From Pleurodeles waltl (Eukaryota > Chordata > Amphibia > Caudata > Salamandridae): a stretch of DNA of 64,000 nucleotides. A model generated the notes under the pieces. It had not been told where the DNA came from, did not search any database, and worked only from the letters and a program-made list of their open reading frames with translations. Shown in pieces: positions 24,791 to 34,822 of the stretch. The translations under genes were made by a program, and so were the position numbers. The stretch lies in assembly GCF_031143425.1 (NCBI RefSeq), contig NC_090437.1, positions 847,677,978 through 847,741,977 on the forward strand, written 5' to 3'. Numbering within the stretch: the stretch's first letter is position 1; every line of letters begins with the position of its first letter.

Positions 24791-24873
24791 CGTGGTCGTT
24801 GGCGGCATCCATCCTGCTCCTGATAGAGCAGGAGGAAGAGCAGCATGGGTAACACCTGTAGTTCGGGCTCCAT
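24791..24873 (-). pseudogene. First exon of the Harbinger transposase, element 1
   Basis: On the minus strand an ATG at 24,873 opens a frame reading MEPELQVLPMLLFLLLYQEQ, then an Arg-rich end, followed by CCACG|GTGAGTACTGCAC. The exon leaves two bases of a codon, and the main exon at 19,382 supplies one base before continuing in frame, so splicing would be phase-correct. Element 2 has an exon of exactly the same length (83 nt), the same N-terminal motif and the same donor. Leu-rich then Arg-rich N termini are usual in Harbinger transposases. The implied intron is 5,408 bp (19,383-24,790) and contains Myb2 in antisense. This is inferred from sequence only. Confidence 0.72.
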
Positions 24874-25177
24874 GGCATCCTGGTTCCTCGTTGGGTGTTG
24901 AGAGGTGAGTGTTTTCCCTTCTGTGTACTGTTTCCGCCGTGCTTTTGATAGCGTTGGTTCCACCCCGGAAAAGGTGGCGGATAGGCGTGTTGAAATACTG
25001 TGGGCAGTACTTTGTCTTCCGCTTGTCTGTTGGCGGTTAGCTCCGCGGTGTTTGTTTCTACCGCTGTGGCAGTCTGAGTGTTAAAGTGGCTGTCTATGTT
25101 GGCAATTTCCACCATGGTCGTGATTCCATTTTTTTTACCGCCAGCCTGTTGGCGGTATTACCACCACTTTAACACCG

Positions 25178-25201
25178 ACCGCCAGGGTTTTAATGAGGGC
25201 C
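25178..25201 (-). repeat. Right terminal inverted repeat, Harbinger element 1
   Basis: Reads GGCCCTCATTAAAACCCTGG on the minus strand, and is followed outward by the TAT duplication. Confidence 0.85.
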
Positions 25202-26350
25202 TATCTGTTTTTTGCTTTTTGCTCAACCATTAAAACTTCTGACTCTAGAGAAGACAATTTATCATCTAAATGTTGAAATGTCTTAGCAGTCTCTTCTATG
25301 AAAGGTTTCAGTGCACATATTTCTTCAAGGATCATATCCATAGAAGCCAGGGTAGATTTCACTGGGAATAGGGATCTTTTATGGGGATTTTATTTGACCA
25401 CTTCTGCATTTTACCTAGCGTCAAAGTTTTCAGAATGGTACCTAGATGGGATTCTGATTTCTGTGAAGTGGTTTGATAATATAACATTGTTGGAGGTACC
25501 AGAGAGTTTAATGTTTCTTGTTTTCCCCATATAAGATAAAAGGACTAAAAAGAGGGGGAGATTTCAGGAGGCTACTTGCTCCCTATGAGCATGTGAAGCA
25601 GAAAACTAAGTAGAGCACATTGGAGCCATTGATGGCACATTAAAAAGCATAGATATAGGCACTGAGATGGAGTAAATCATGATTGATAATGTGACTTTTA
25701 AAAACCTTTATTTTCTTGTAAAGAAAGGTAGCTCTTTCATGAACAGAAATTTAGCAAGCCTGAGGACTTTGAATAATGAAGAAAAAGCTCAGGAAAATAT
25801 ACAGGAAATATGAGAGCCTTTGACAATAGCAGGCAGTTAGAATTATCAGTTATGAAGAGGCTCCTGAAGGCAGCTCAGCAAGATGAAGACAAACTCTGAG
25901 GTGAAGAGGCATCCAGACATATGAAGAAAAGTGTGTAGAGTGTTCACCTTATGGTTTAATGCAAATGCAGTGTTCACAGTAAAATGCAGGACATCTAGAG
26001 GCCAAGCGCATGTTTTGTTTGGAGGAGAAAGTGCAGGTTTAATAAAAGGAGTGTAACAGCTCCAGTTGCGGGCACTACTGAGGAGAAACGCTCACCAGTT
26101 CTCTGAATGGTGTGTGTTACCTCCCGTTGTGTGGAGTTATTCCCTGGGGCCAGCTGTGGGCAAAAACAAGGAGCAGCAAAGTTACAGAACAGCTCCAGTG
26201 ACTCACCAAATCATGAGGATGAGACGCAATGTTGTCACCTCCTTTGACAAGCGCTGTAGATGTCTCATGAAGGTATGAATCTCCCTGCATCCATTGAAGC
26301 TCAGAAAGGTAACCGCCATCTTGGTTGGCACCCAGTCCACACCCCCTCGC
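25202..26350 (-). mobile_element. L1-like LINE A, ORF1 coiled coil and 5' region
   Basis: Read on the minus strand, 25,390-25,205 encodes a heptad-like coiled coil (SMDMILEEICALKPFIEET, then FQHLDDKLSSLESEV), the segment that precedes the RRM-like domain in L1-type ORF1. The RRM part is found at 15,590, across Harbinger element 1, so the two halves belong to one copy. Further upstream the minus strand carries AAGATGGCGG (26,322-26,313), reminiscent of L1 5' ends, so I place the LINE 5' end near 26,340 with low certainty. No ORF1 start could be fixed. Confidence 0.65.
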
Positions 26351-27539
26351 AGAACCCTCTGACCTGCTGCACAGAGCAGTAATTCACATCTGCAATATGA
26401 TACAGTGACAAAATGTTTGTTCTTGACGACATTCCTGCTTGTATTGTCTATCACAATGAAGTCATCAACAGTGAAGCATGCAGCAAAGTCTATTTCTTTA
26501 TTTATCTCTTCAAAAGATAGATGGCGAATGTGTACTGAAAATACAGCATTTTTACACAAGCATGAATGAGAGGCCCCTTTTCCTCAGTCCAGTCAGCTGA
26601 GCCCTATTGTGTCCACACTCCATCATGTTTGTCACCGAGTTTCTTGGTGCACCCGAAGCAGAAGTCTAGCATTGGTCCATGACACAGTGTGTCATGTGTC
26701 ATTAGTGTGGCACTGTACTTGCTTTCTGCCATTCTGCGTAGAGCCATTGTAATAGATAAAATGACTAGAGGAACAAGGCGCTGTAGTCTGCATTTTCACC
26801 CACCATCTTGACATGTTGTTTAATTACTGAAAACTTCTAGGACTCTTGCAGGTCTTATAGCACAACCAGGAGGTAGCAAATTTCAGTGGGTAATCTTTCT
26901 ACCTCCTTAATAATTTTACTTTACACATTCTACCCCCAGTACTGTAGTCTTAAAGCACAACCCAGCTCTCCCTCTCCCGTTCATAATACCTGAAAAATAA
27001 AACAAGCAGATAACTACACAAGCATTGGACAAAAATAAGTAACAGAAACACGCAAAAAGTATGCACTACTCTAACAAGGAATATGCTTGAAATTATTTAA
27101 AACTTGTTACATTGTCTCTAAATAACAACATAGTCAATCAAATATGAAGGTGTTTTTCTTGTTGTCCATTTATACATCTGATCATCAGGTCACATCACAG
27201 AAGAACACGTCAATTTCTTTTCCACTCCCCAACTGTCCAGTATATTCTCTCTCATGTCATCCAGTACCACTTAAATCCTCTTTTTACTCCACATTTTGTC
27301 ACTCTCCAAACCCCCCCCATCTTTTTCCACCTTCACCCTATCTGGTATGAAAATCTCACTTTTACCTTCTTCACTCTCCTGGCGGTTTAAACTGTTACTC
27401 AATCCCCTTCTTTTATACTCACCCTTCTCATGCACCTTCCTGCTCACATTTCCTGAACTGATCTCCTAACATTACACACATTTTTCAGTGTGTCAATCTG
27501 CACATTTTTATCTCTCCATTCACGCAATATTGAACACAT
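26351..27539. other. No recognisable gene
   Basis: AT-rich sequence with short frames only and a pyrimidine-rich stretch at 27,200-27,480. No motif of a known family was seen. Confidence 0.45.
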
Positions 27540-28680
27540 TTGCAGGAATTCTGTCTGACTTTGGTGAAACAGGAGAAGCACATGGGATATGGTGTGCACT
27601 GCACATATCATATTCTTCATTTTGTCTTAACAATTCAATCCATTAGCCAAGATCACTTGCAAGCACTCTTCTACTACATGATTAAACTGTTCCATATGTC
27701 CATTATTCCTAGGATGACACCAGGATATCCTTACATTTTCGAACTCCTGCAATTTGCTAGCTGCCAACTGAAGGCCATTAGGATAGCCTTCTTTATTGAA
27801 AACATGTTTGAAAAACTCAACATTATCCTCAATTGTTTTGTCATGCCATCTTGAATGAAATTCTACCATTGCAATGGCAAACCTAGGTTTGTGCCTTCTT
27901 ACACCAAAGGGGCCAGAATGTCCCTGTCTAATTTACTACACAGACTATTGGTACCACTTCTGGCTTACCCACCAAAAGCAGCATTACTTGTAACTTGTCA
28001 CTGATCACACACAGTGCACATTCTCTTAAAAATGCTCATTACTGGACAAGCTCCCCTAATACTCTCTATCTCTACCAAAGCTAGGAATAATAATACTCCA
28101 CTCTCTACAGTTACCTTGTTAATGGTCAATTAATTGGCTACATGCCTGTAATCCACTTGTTCTGTGCTCAATTATTTCCTATTTGATCAAAAATCACTAA
28201 TGCATCTATACATGTTACACAAGTTAGCATCCTTCTCTAACACTCTTACTTCAATAGGGATCCCATCGACAAACTGTCTTCAATGCTCACAATACAGTCA
28301 TCAGCCTCCTTATATTCCTCCAGTTCTGTGTCCATGACTGGCAAATGAAAATGAAATAATGTTTCTGCAACAACATTTTTTGTACTGAGCAAATCAATGC
28401 TTTGTGGTCAGTACAAAGTAGCACTTGCACCCTGCACATATATTAATAAGAATTTTATATTTCAAATAACTAAAAGTCCCATGAAAGATACAATTTCTGC
28501 AAAATGATGCATAAAAAAATGCACAAAATTTAGCCACTCCTAAGAAGGTCCTCAGTTGAGTTTTGCTTTTGAGACTATGCACAGCGCTTCAAAAGGGACA
28601 ACATCTTTTGCATGAATTTATGAAGTTCCTACCCTTTCACCATTCAACAACATTTTATCTTGAAGTACCTTACTCTTTTA
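27540..28680 (-). pseudogene. Ty3/gypsy pol fragment: end of RT, RNase H, integrase core
   Basis: Minus strand, high to low. KTQLRTFLGVAKFCAFFYAS near 28,570-28,510 is the RT thumb motif (normally LRSFLGLxNYYRxFI). LCTDHKALI near 28,425 is the RNase H motif. The integrase core has DNVEF then CHPRNNGHMEQFNH at about 27,720-27,675, equivalent to the HPQSNGxxER motif with its catalytic Glu. Numerous stops occur. It ends against PLE sequence near 28,690. A single decayed copy is the simplest reading, and no LTR was recognised for it. Confidence 0.75.
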
Positions 28681-28689
28681 ACAATACAT

Positions 28690-29241
28690 AACAGAATATA
28701 CATAGATCTTAAACATAACGGGATGTGGATCTATCTAAGGCATTTTCTTTTGCATCCTTCACCTCAATGCCGTTCTTGACAAGTAGATCCCTAAGGGATC
28801 CTGCTTTACAATATGTGATCATAGGACTCCTGCCCACAATTTCACCAATCACTGGATCACATTGTAACAGATCCCAATTTTTGTTTCGAATTTCATAAAT
28901 ACTTTTGGCCTTTGCACTATATGTTGTAGTCAACCTTACATCACTGTCCCCAGTGGCTCCTTGCTCTGGGAATTTATTTTCTCACTTGCTTTTCTCAGAA
29001 CCCATTTAGGGTATCCTCGTTGGGAAAAACGATCAAGCATAATGACTTTCTTTCTCCCAAATGTAGCATCATCACTACAATTCTTACGGGCCCAAACAAG
29101 CTCACCATACCTGATGCTCCATTAGAGGTGATTGGGATGGCTGCTATGAGCATGAAGTAGGCTGTTGCCTGCAGTAGGTTTTCATAGTCTTGATATGATT
29201 TTGTTGCCCACCACCATCACCTCCACATCTAGGAATTCTAT
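28690..29241 (-). pseudogene. Penelope-like element (PLE): C-terminal RT and linker
   Basis: Minus strand, high to low: IEFLDVEV directly at the Harbinger edge (about 29,239-29,216), then KPTAGNSLLHA, SIRYGELVWARKNCSDDATF, LDRFSQRGYPKWVLRKA, and further down SPMITYCKAGSLRDLLVKNG. This order is diagnostic of PLE proteins, upstream of the GIY-YIG endonuclease. The GIY-YIG domain itself is missing. Several stops are present. The missing upstream RT half lies at 38,437-38,800 beyond Harbinger element 2. Confidence 0.8.
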
Positions 29242-29264
29242 GGGGGTCATTACAACCCTGGCGG
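29242..29264 (+). repeat. Left terminal inverted repeat, Harbinger element 2
   Basis: About 21 of 23 bases match the complement of the right end at 38,413-38,435. Confidence 0.85.
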
Positions 29265-29510
29265 ACGGTGTTAAAGCTGCGGTAATACCACAAACAGGCC
29301 GGCGGAAAAAAAAAGGGAATTATGACCTTGGCGGAAACCGCCAACATAGACAGCCACTTTAACACTCCGACCGCCACGGCGGTACAGACAAGCAGCGCGG
29401 CGGTCACCGCCAACAGACAGGCGGAAGACAATGTACCGCCCACAGTATCACAACCCAAAAATCCGGCACCTTTTCCGGGGCGGATTCACTGTGGATAAAA
29501 ACACGGCGGA
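29260..29510. promoter_or_regulatory. Subterminal GGCGG/CCGCC motif cluster, element 2 left end
   Basis: Twelve GGCGG or CCGCC pentamers occur in about 250 bp, in both orientations (29,260; 29,301; 29,330; 29,338; 29,371; 29,378; 29,399; 29,407; 29,420; 29,436; 29,479; 29,505). A matching cluster lies at the other end (38,121-38,417). Dense short subterminal motifs often bind a transposon's own proteins. That they do so here is inferred. Confidence 0.55.
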
Positions 29511-29570
29511 AACAGCTTTTGCAATGGGAAAACGCTCACCTTAACACACTCCACGAGGAAGGAGGGCACC

Positions 29571-29653
29571 ATGGAGCCGGAACTACAAATACTCCCTGCC
29601 CTTGTCTACCTGCTCCTCTACGAACACCAGCAACGGCAGCGCCGAAGACAACA
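29571..29653 (+). pseudogene. First exon of the Harbinger transposase, element 2
   Basis: ATG at 29,571 opens MEPELQILPALVYLLLYEHQ followed by a Gln/Arg-rich end, then a donor CAACA|GTGAGTACTGCAC at 29,653. Length is 83 nt as in element 1, leaving two bases that combine with the first base of the exon at 34,823 to keep the frame. The conserved start, length, donor and phase in two diverged copies are the evidence that this is a real exon. This exon itself is undamaged. The gene is inactive because of changes in its main exon. Confidence 0.72.
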
Positions 29654-30120
29654 GTGAGTACTGCACCTACGACATGGGGTAGGGGGGAGGCAAAAGTCAG
29701 GGGGACACACACGCAACACCCCCACCCCCACCCCGACCCTCGCACATTACAACACACACACCAATGCATTTCCAAACATCACAGTAACAACCCACAACCC
29801 CCCCGGAAGAAAGCAAAGACAAAAGGAAATCAGTTCAACCATTGTAATGTATCAAAACACAGTAACCAAATATATACAGATATATATATACACATTCTAG
29901 AAATTATACATTACGATTAGTAGTGCAGGTAGGCACATATCAATGTCTGTGGACCACTGGGCCCACAAAGCATGGGCGAGGCCCACACTAGATACCTGTC
30001 CACAAACGGAGAGAACACTGCAGGGGCATCAGATAGAAATACAACAGGCACCTCAGGGGGAAGGGAAGGGTGGGCACCTCAGCAGGATTACAGCACCACG
30101 CCAGATCCACGACGGGGCTC
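29654..30120. other. Subterminal spacer in the transposase intron, element 2
   Basis: CA-rich stretch at 29,700-29,765 and AT-rich sequence near 29,870-29,910. No gene seen. Aligns with 24,341-24,790 of element 1. Confidence 0.55.
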
Positions 30121-31005
30121 CATGCCCATTGATGTATCCTGGGGAGTGCAAAGCCACAGTCTTTCAAGTCCCTACAGTGGGTGGGTTGCCCACTGTACCA
30201 TCCTGGGGAGTGCAAAGCCACAGTTTCTCAAGTCTCTACAGTGGGTGGATTGCCCACTGTACCATCCTGGGAAGTGCAAAGCCACAGTCTCTCAAGTCTC
30301 TACAGTGGGTGGGTTGCCCACTGTTCAATCCTGGGGAGTGCAAAGCCACAGTCTCTCAAGTCTCTACAGTGGGTGGGTTGCCCACTGTACGATCCTGGGG
30401 AGTGCAAAGCCACAGTCTCTCAAGTCTCTACAGTGGGTGGATTGCCCACTGTACGATCCTGGGGAGTGCAAAGCCACAGTCTCTCAAGCCTCTACAGTGG
30501 GTGGGTTGCCCACTGTTCAATCCTGGGGAGTGCAAAGCCACAGTCTCTCAAGTCTCTACAGTGGGTGGGTTGCCCACTGTACCATCTTGGGGAGTGCAAA
30601 GCCACAGTCTCTCAAGTCTCTACAGTGGGTGGGTTGCCCACTGTACCATCCTGGGGAGTGCAAAGCCACAGTCTCTCAAGTCTCTACAGTGGGTGGATTG
30701 CCCACTGTACGATCCTGGGGAGTGCAAAGCCACAGTCTCTCAAGCCTCTTCAGTGGGTGGGTTGCCCACTGTTCAATCCTGGGAGTGCAAAGCCACAGTC
30801 TCTCAAGTCTCTATAGTGGGTGGGTTGCCCACTGTACCATCTTGGGGAGTGCAAAGCCACAGTCTCTCAAGTCTCTACAGTGGGTGGATTGCCCACTGTA
30901 CCATCCTGGGGAGTGCAAAGCCACAGTCTCTCAAGTCTCTACAATGGGTGGTTTGCCTACTGTTCAATCCTGGGGAGTGCAAAGCCACAGCCTCTCAAGT
31001 CGATA
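30121..31005 (+). repeat. 64-bp tandem array, element 2 (14 units)
   Basis: GGGGAGTGCAAAGCCACAGT recurs at 30,141 and every 64 bp to 30,972, with one 63-bp step at 30,717-30,844. Each unit contains CAGTGGGTGGGTTGCCCACT, a 7-bp inverted repeat able to form a hairpin. Because 64 is not a multiple of three and the unit lacks stops, all three plus frames are open (ORFs of 376, 344 and 211 codons); these are artefacts. The same unit in element 1 has about three copies. Confidence 0.95.
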
Positions 31006-31010
31006 ACATT

Positions 31011-31345
31011 CTCCACTGGTTCTGGAGGGGGACTGGTGCCCAGAGTGCTTCATCCTGCCAAGGACAGAGGTAGTGGATGCATGTCTCCACTGGTTCTGGA
31101 GGGGGACTGGTGCCCAGAGTGCTTCATCCTGCCAAGGACAGAGGTAGTGGATGCATGTCTCCACTGGTTCTGGAGGGGGACTGGTGCCCAGAGTGCTTCA
31201 TACTGTTAAGGACTGAGGTAGTGGATGCATGTCTCCACTGGTTCTGGAGGGGGACTGGTGCCCAGAGTGCTTCATCCTGCCAAGGACAGAGGTAGTGGAT
31301 GCATGTCTCCACTGGTTCTGGAGGGGGACTGGTGCCCAGAGTGCA
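31011..31345 (+). repeat. 74-bp tandem array, element 2 (4.5 units)
   Basis: CTCCACTGGTTCTGGAGGGG recurs at 31,011, 31,085, 31,159, 31,233 and 31,307, exactly 74 bp apart. It is the reverse complement of the 74-bp array of element 1 and sits in the same order relative to the 64-bp array. Confidence 0.95.
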
Positions 31346-31404
31346 TCACGCTCCCCGTGACGGTCCCAGTTCCGTCACTGTCCCAGCTGCACATGGGCTA
31401 ACGA

Positions 31405-31680
31405 TGCTTGAGTTGGCGGTCTTTGCCCTGTTCAGCGGTGCTTTGCCATGGCGGTCTTTGCCCTGTTCAGCGGTGCTTGACTTTGCTGTCTCTGACCTGT
31501 TCAGTGGTGCTTTGCCATGGTGGTCTTTGCCCTGTTCAGCGGTGCTTGACTTTGCTGTTTCTGACCTGTTCAGCGGTGCTTTGCCATGGCGGTCTTTGCC
31601 CTGTTCAGCGGTCTTTACCATGGCGGTCTCTGCCCTGTTCAGCGGTGCTTGACTTTGCTGTCTCTGACCTGTGCATTGGT
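31405..31680 (+). repeat. 69-bp tandem array (two 34-35-bp half units), element 2
   Basis: CCATGGCGGTCTTTGCCCTG recurs at 31,446, 31,515 (one change) and 31,584, with a half-unit step to 31,618. The array lies just downstream of the Myb2 stop on the minus strand. I see no counterpart in element 1. Confidence 0.85.
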
Positions 31681-31698
31681 GTGTGGCATGACGGTCCC

Positions 31699-34366
31699 TC
31701 AGTGCCCAGCGGGGCTGTGGCTGCCGGGGCCCTCCAGGGCACTGACGCTGGCAGTGGTGTCCGGACCAGTGACGATACTGGTGCCCTCCAGGGAGCTGAC
31801 TCTGGCAGTGGTCTCCGGACCAGTGACGATACTGGTGCCCTCCAGGGCGCTGACTCTGGCGGTGGTCTCCGGACCAGTGACGATATTGGTGCCCTCCAGG
31901 GCGCTGACTCTGGCGGTGGTCTCCGGACCAGTGACGATAGTGCTGGCGGTGGCGTCCTGGCCAGCGGGGAGGATGGCGGCCTTCCCCGCCGTGCTGCTCC
32001 TACCAGACTTTGGAGACCTATTCTGCCCCTTAACCACCTTGGGAAGAGTCACAGCTGACTCGGCACTCCCCCCAGGACTCTCGTGAGCAGTTTTGCCGGC
32101 AGGACTCTTCACCCCGTCCCGGCTGGCACTGTCCAACTTAAGGTGCTTTACAGGGGGTGGACTGGCAGTGCTTTGGCTCCGTGACACACGCACCACTGGT
32201 ACCGGACTTTTTTTGGCTGAGGTGCTACTACGGGACCTATGAATTGGAGGGGTGGGGGTGGTGGCACAGAGGTCAACGTTGCTCAGGAAAAGTTTCTGAC
32301 GAACACTGGGATGGGTAGCTGGAGGGGGTCTGGGAGTGGAGGAAGAGGAGGTGGTTGTAGGAGGTGTACATTTAGGTGATTTGGGTGCAGGTGCAGGTAC
32401 TGGAGGCTGTCATGAGGTGGATGGATGTTGGGTGTGTGGGTGCCCGCGTTTGTGTACTTTGGGAGGGGGCGTCATAAACACACTAGGAGTGGACACAGGG
32501 GACGTGTAAATGGTAGTGGGGGTGGTGAGTGCAGGTGAGCGGGGTGTGGTGCTGGGTGTTCTGGTGCGAGTCCTAGTGCCTGTAGATGTAGTGCATGCAG
32601 GTGAGAGTGTAGACGACACTGGGAGGGATGAGGGAAACGACGAGGAGAGGGACACAGTGGAGGCAGTGGATGTTGTTGTGTCTGTATGTGGGTGATGCTT
32701 GTGTGAGTGCCTGTGGGTTGTGTGGTGCCTATGTTTGCCTGAGCTACTTTTGAGTGTTGAGGTGTGTGCATGCTTGTATGATGGTGTGCTTGGGATAGGC
32801 TGGGGTACAGGGGATTTGGTCTGGGTGGAGGAAGTTGGAGGGCGGAGGCTAGACACAGGGACAATGGCTGCCATCAGTGCTGAGGCCAGAGATTGCATGG
32901 TTCGATGATGGGCAGCCTGACCAGAATGAATGCCCTCCAGGAATGCATTAGTGTGTTGCAACTCCCTTTCTACACCCTGGATGGCATTCACAATGGTAGA
33001 CTGCCCAACAGTGAGTGACCTGAGGAGGTCAATGGCCTCCTCACTGAGGGCAGCAGGTGTGACTGGGGCAGGGGCTGAGGTGCCTGGGGCGAAGGTGATG
33101 CCCACCCTCCTGGGTTAGCGGGCACGGAGCGAAGGCTGAGGGGCTTCTGGGAGGGCGGTGCTGGTAGGGGGGGTGGCGGCTGTACCTGTAGAAGTGGGGG
33201 GCACAGATGGTGCCGCCACCACAAGGGAGCTCCCATCAGAGGACGAGTCTGTGTCGCTGTTTGCTGATCCGGTGACCGACGTTAAGCTCCCCTCGCCCTC
33301 CGTCCCACTGGTGTATTCAGAGTCCGTGGTGTGGCCCTCCATGGCCATGTGGGATGCAGCTCCCTCATGCTCCGGTGCCACTGTACCTCCGCCTGATGAT
33401 GCTGATGCACAAAAGAACAGGGAGAGCAGAAAAAGGGCGGGGGGACGACAGAAGAAAGACAGGTTGAGTGCATGGCTTACCGCTACCGTTGGCGGACAAT
33501 ACAGACACAGCAGCCCCCTGCACTACGCCGTGCTCTTGGCCTCTACAGATGCAATTCCTGGGATATGGCCTACATGGCTATTGTGTCATCTGCCCACATA
33601 GATGACACAGGGGCATGTCTACCTGTACTTGGCACTCACAGAGGTGGGGTGGAGTGGCACATGGCCTGCATTACAGAGGGGCCAGCCTACGGAACTCGCC
33701 CTGGCCTAGGGAAACCCACAGCCCTCCTCCCCCACCCACACCCCTCCAATGCGCGCAAAGTCCGCAGAATGAGAGTGTACTCACCCCCTTGTGTCTGCTG
33801 TGATGCCCTCAAGCGCCCATCCAACTCAGGGTAGGCCACCGCCAGGATCCGGAACATCAGGGGGGTCATGGTGCGACGGGCACCCCTCCCACATTGGGAG
33901 GCCATCCCCAGCTGAGCCTCTGCCGTCTTCTTGCTCCAGCGGCGAATGTCCTCCCATCTTTTCCGGCAGTGGGTGCTCCGTCTCTGGTGGACCCCCAGGG
34001 TCCGTACGTCATTGGCGATGGCACGCCAAGTGTCCTTCTTCTGGTGGGGGCTGACCTACATGACATGTACAGGGGAAGAAGTGAAGTCATTACCAACTGC
34101 ACCGTCGAAGTGAGTGGCCCCCATCCCTACCCTTGTCATGTGGCACATGCATTCACAGTCCTTCATGCACGCAGAACTCTGCCCCCTTCCTTCTTACAAC
34201 TAGCCCTCTCCACCCAGGCATAGCCCATACAACGTGCTCCCTGTGTACTTACCTGTTGGTCTGGAGGACCGTAGAGTAGCGTGTACTGGGGGAGGACCCC
34301 GTCCACGAGCTTCTCCAACTCCTGAGCAGTGAAGGCAGGGGCCCTTTCCCCAGACGCAGCAGCCAT
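31699..34366 (-). pseudogene. Second Myb/SANT-like protein (Myb2) of Harbinger element 2 (three exons, two nonsense codons)
   Basis: Exons on the minus strand: 34,366-34,253 (ERAPAFTAQELEKLVDGVLP, donor GTAAGT), 34,055-33,785 (HQKKDTWRAIANDVRTLGV, HCRKRWEDIRRWSKKTAEAQ, donor GTGAGT) and 33,401-31,699. Phases 0 and 1 are kept and the total is exactly 696 codons. The first 130 residues form a Myb/SANT-like domain. A conserved helical block (ALSEEAIDLLRSLTVGQST) is followed by a tail rich in Thr, Pro, Ser and His (THRHSHKHHPH), and the C terminus has four 18-residue repeats. Only two stops interrupt it: TAA at 33,117-33,115 and TGA at 32,412-32,410. Myb2 runs antisense inside the inferred transposase intron. 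Function is unknown; DNA binding is inferred from the domain. Confidence 0.85.
31735..31960 (-). repeat. 54-bp in-frame repeats encoding 18-residue units in the Myb2 C terminus
   Basis: GTGACGATACTGGTGCCCTC and close variants recur at 54-bp steps. In the Myb2 frame each unit reads like TSIVTGPETTARVSALEG. About four units are present. Unlike the 64-bp and 74-bp arrays, the period is a multiple of three, as expected of a translated repeat. Confidence 0.85.
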
Positions 34367-34822
34367 TGTCTCTTCCAGACCGAGGTCACAGCAGCACTTG
34401 CAGTGTAGGTCCTCTCCTGTCGAAGATCAGGTATCGAGTGATTGAACAGATAGAAAATGCCCGTGACATTCGTGGCGATGACGTCTGCGGTGGTGCGTAT
34501 CATCACCGCCGGCGCACTTCATCATTGGCTTCTGGGACCCATAGGGTCCAATGTTAACCAATGCAGCATTGCGCCGCGGTCTACGACCGCGACGGTGTAC
34601 AACGCCAGCGCAGTTACCTCACATCCCATTGTCCCAGTTTAGAGGTCAGGCATCCGCCATTTCAGGGGCCCACATGGCTTCATTTACTACTGCGTCACAC
34701 ATACCTAGGCCTACACTCAACACACATACAGGAAGAGTTTTGTATTTGGTGTCGTGTTCTGTGTAGCTGCGGGTACATATCTAAGAATTTGTTGACTCTG
34801 TGGTCGCTGTTGTCCTTCTTAG
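34367..34822. other. Region between the Myb2 start and the transposase main exon, element 2
   Basis: About 456 bp, matching 447 bp in element 1. It should hold the Myb2 promoter and the transposase branch point and acceptor (TCTTAG at 34,817-34,822). No TATA box is convincing. Confidence 0.5.

Larger units (their letters stand above)
15686..25201 (+). mobile_element. PIF/Harbinger transposon, element 1 (complete ends, three genes, decayed)
   Basis: The element is 9,516 bp. It starts GGCCCTCATTACAACCC and ends with the complement of GGCCCTCATTAAAACCC, and is flanked on both sides by TAT (15,683-15,685 and 25,202-25,204), the 3-bp duplication expected of Harbingers. From left to right it carries Myb1 (plus), main transposase exons (minus), Myb2 (plus), a 74-bp and a 64-bp tandem array, and the first transposase exon (minus). 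A solo LTR has landed in the 74-bp array. The host LINE ORF1 continues on both sides, which independently fixes the boundaries. All three genes carry disabling changes. Element 2 is the same family in inverted orientation. Confidence 0.9.

Noticed and set aside
29943..31073. Plus-strand ORF of 376 codons with 64-residue repeats, and overlapping ORFs of 344 and 211 codons
   Set aside because: They are translations of the 64-bp tandem array. All three frames are open because the unit lacks stops and 64 is not divisible by three.
30121..31345. CRISPR-like regular repeats
   Set aside because: Units are contiguous with no unique spacers, and the context is a eukaryotic transposon.
31346..32086. 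Repetitive plus-strand ORFs and a minus-strand Lys-rich frame near 31,400-31,620
   Set aside because: They come from the 69-bp array or are antisense shadows of Myb2.
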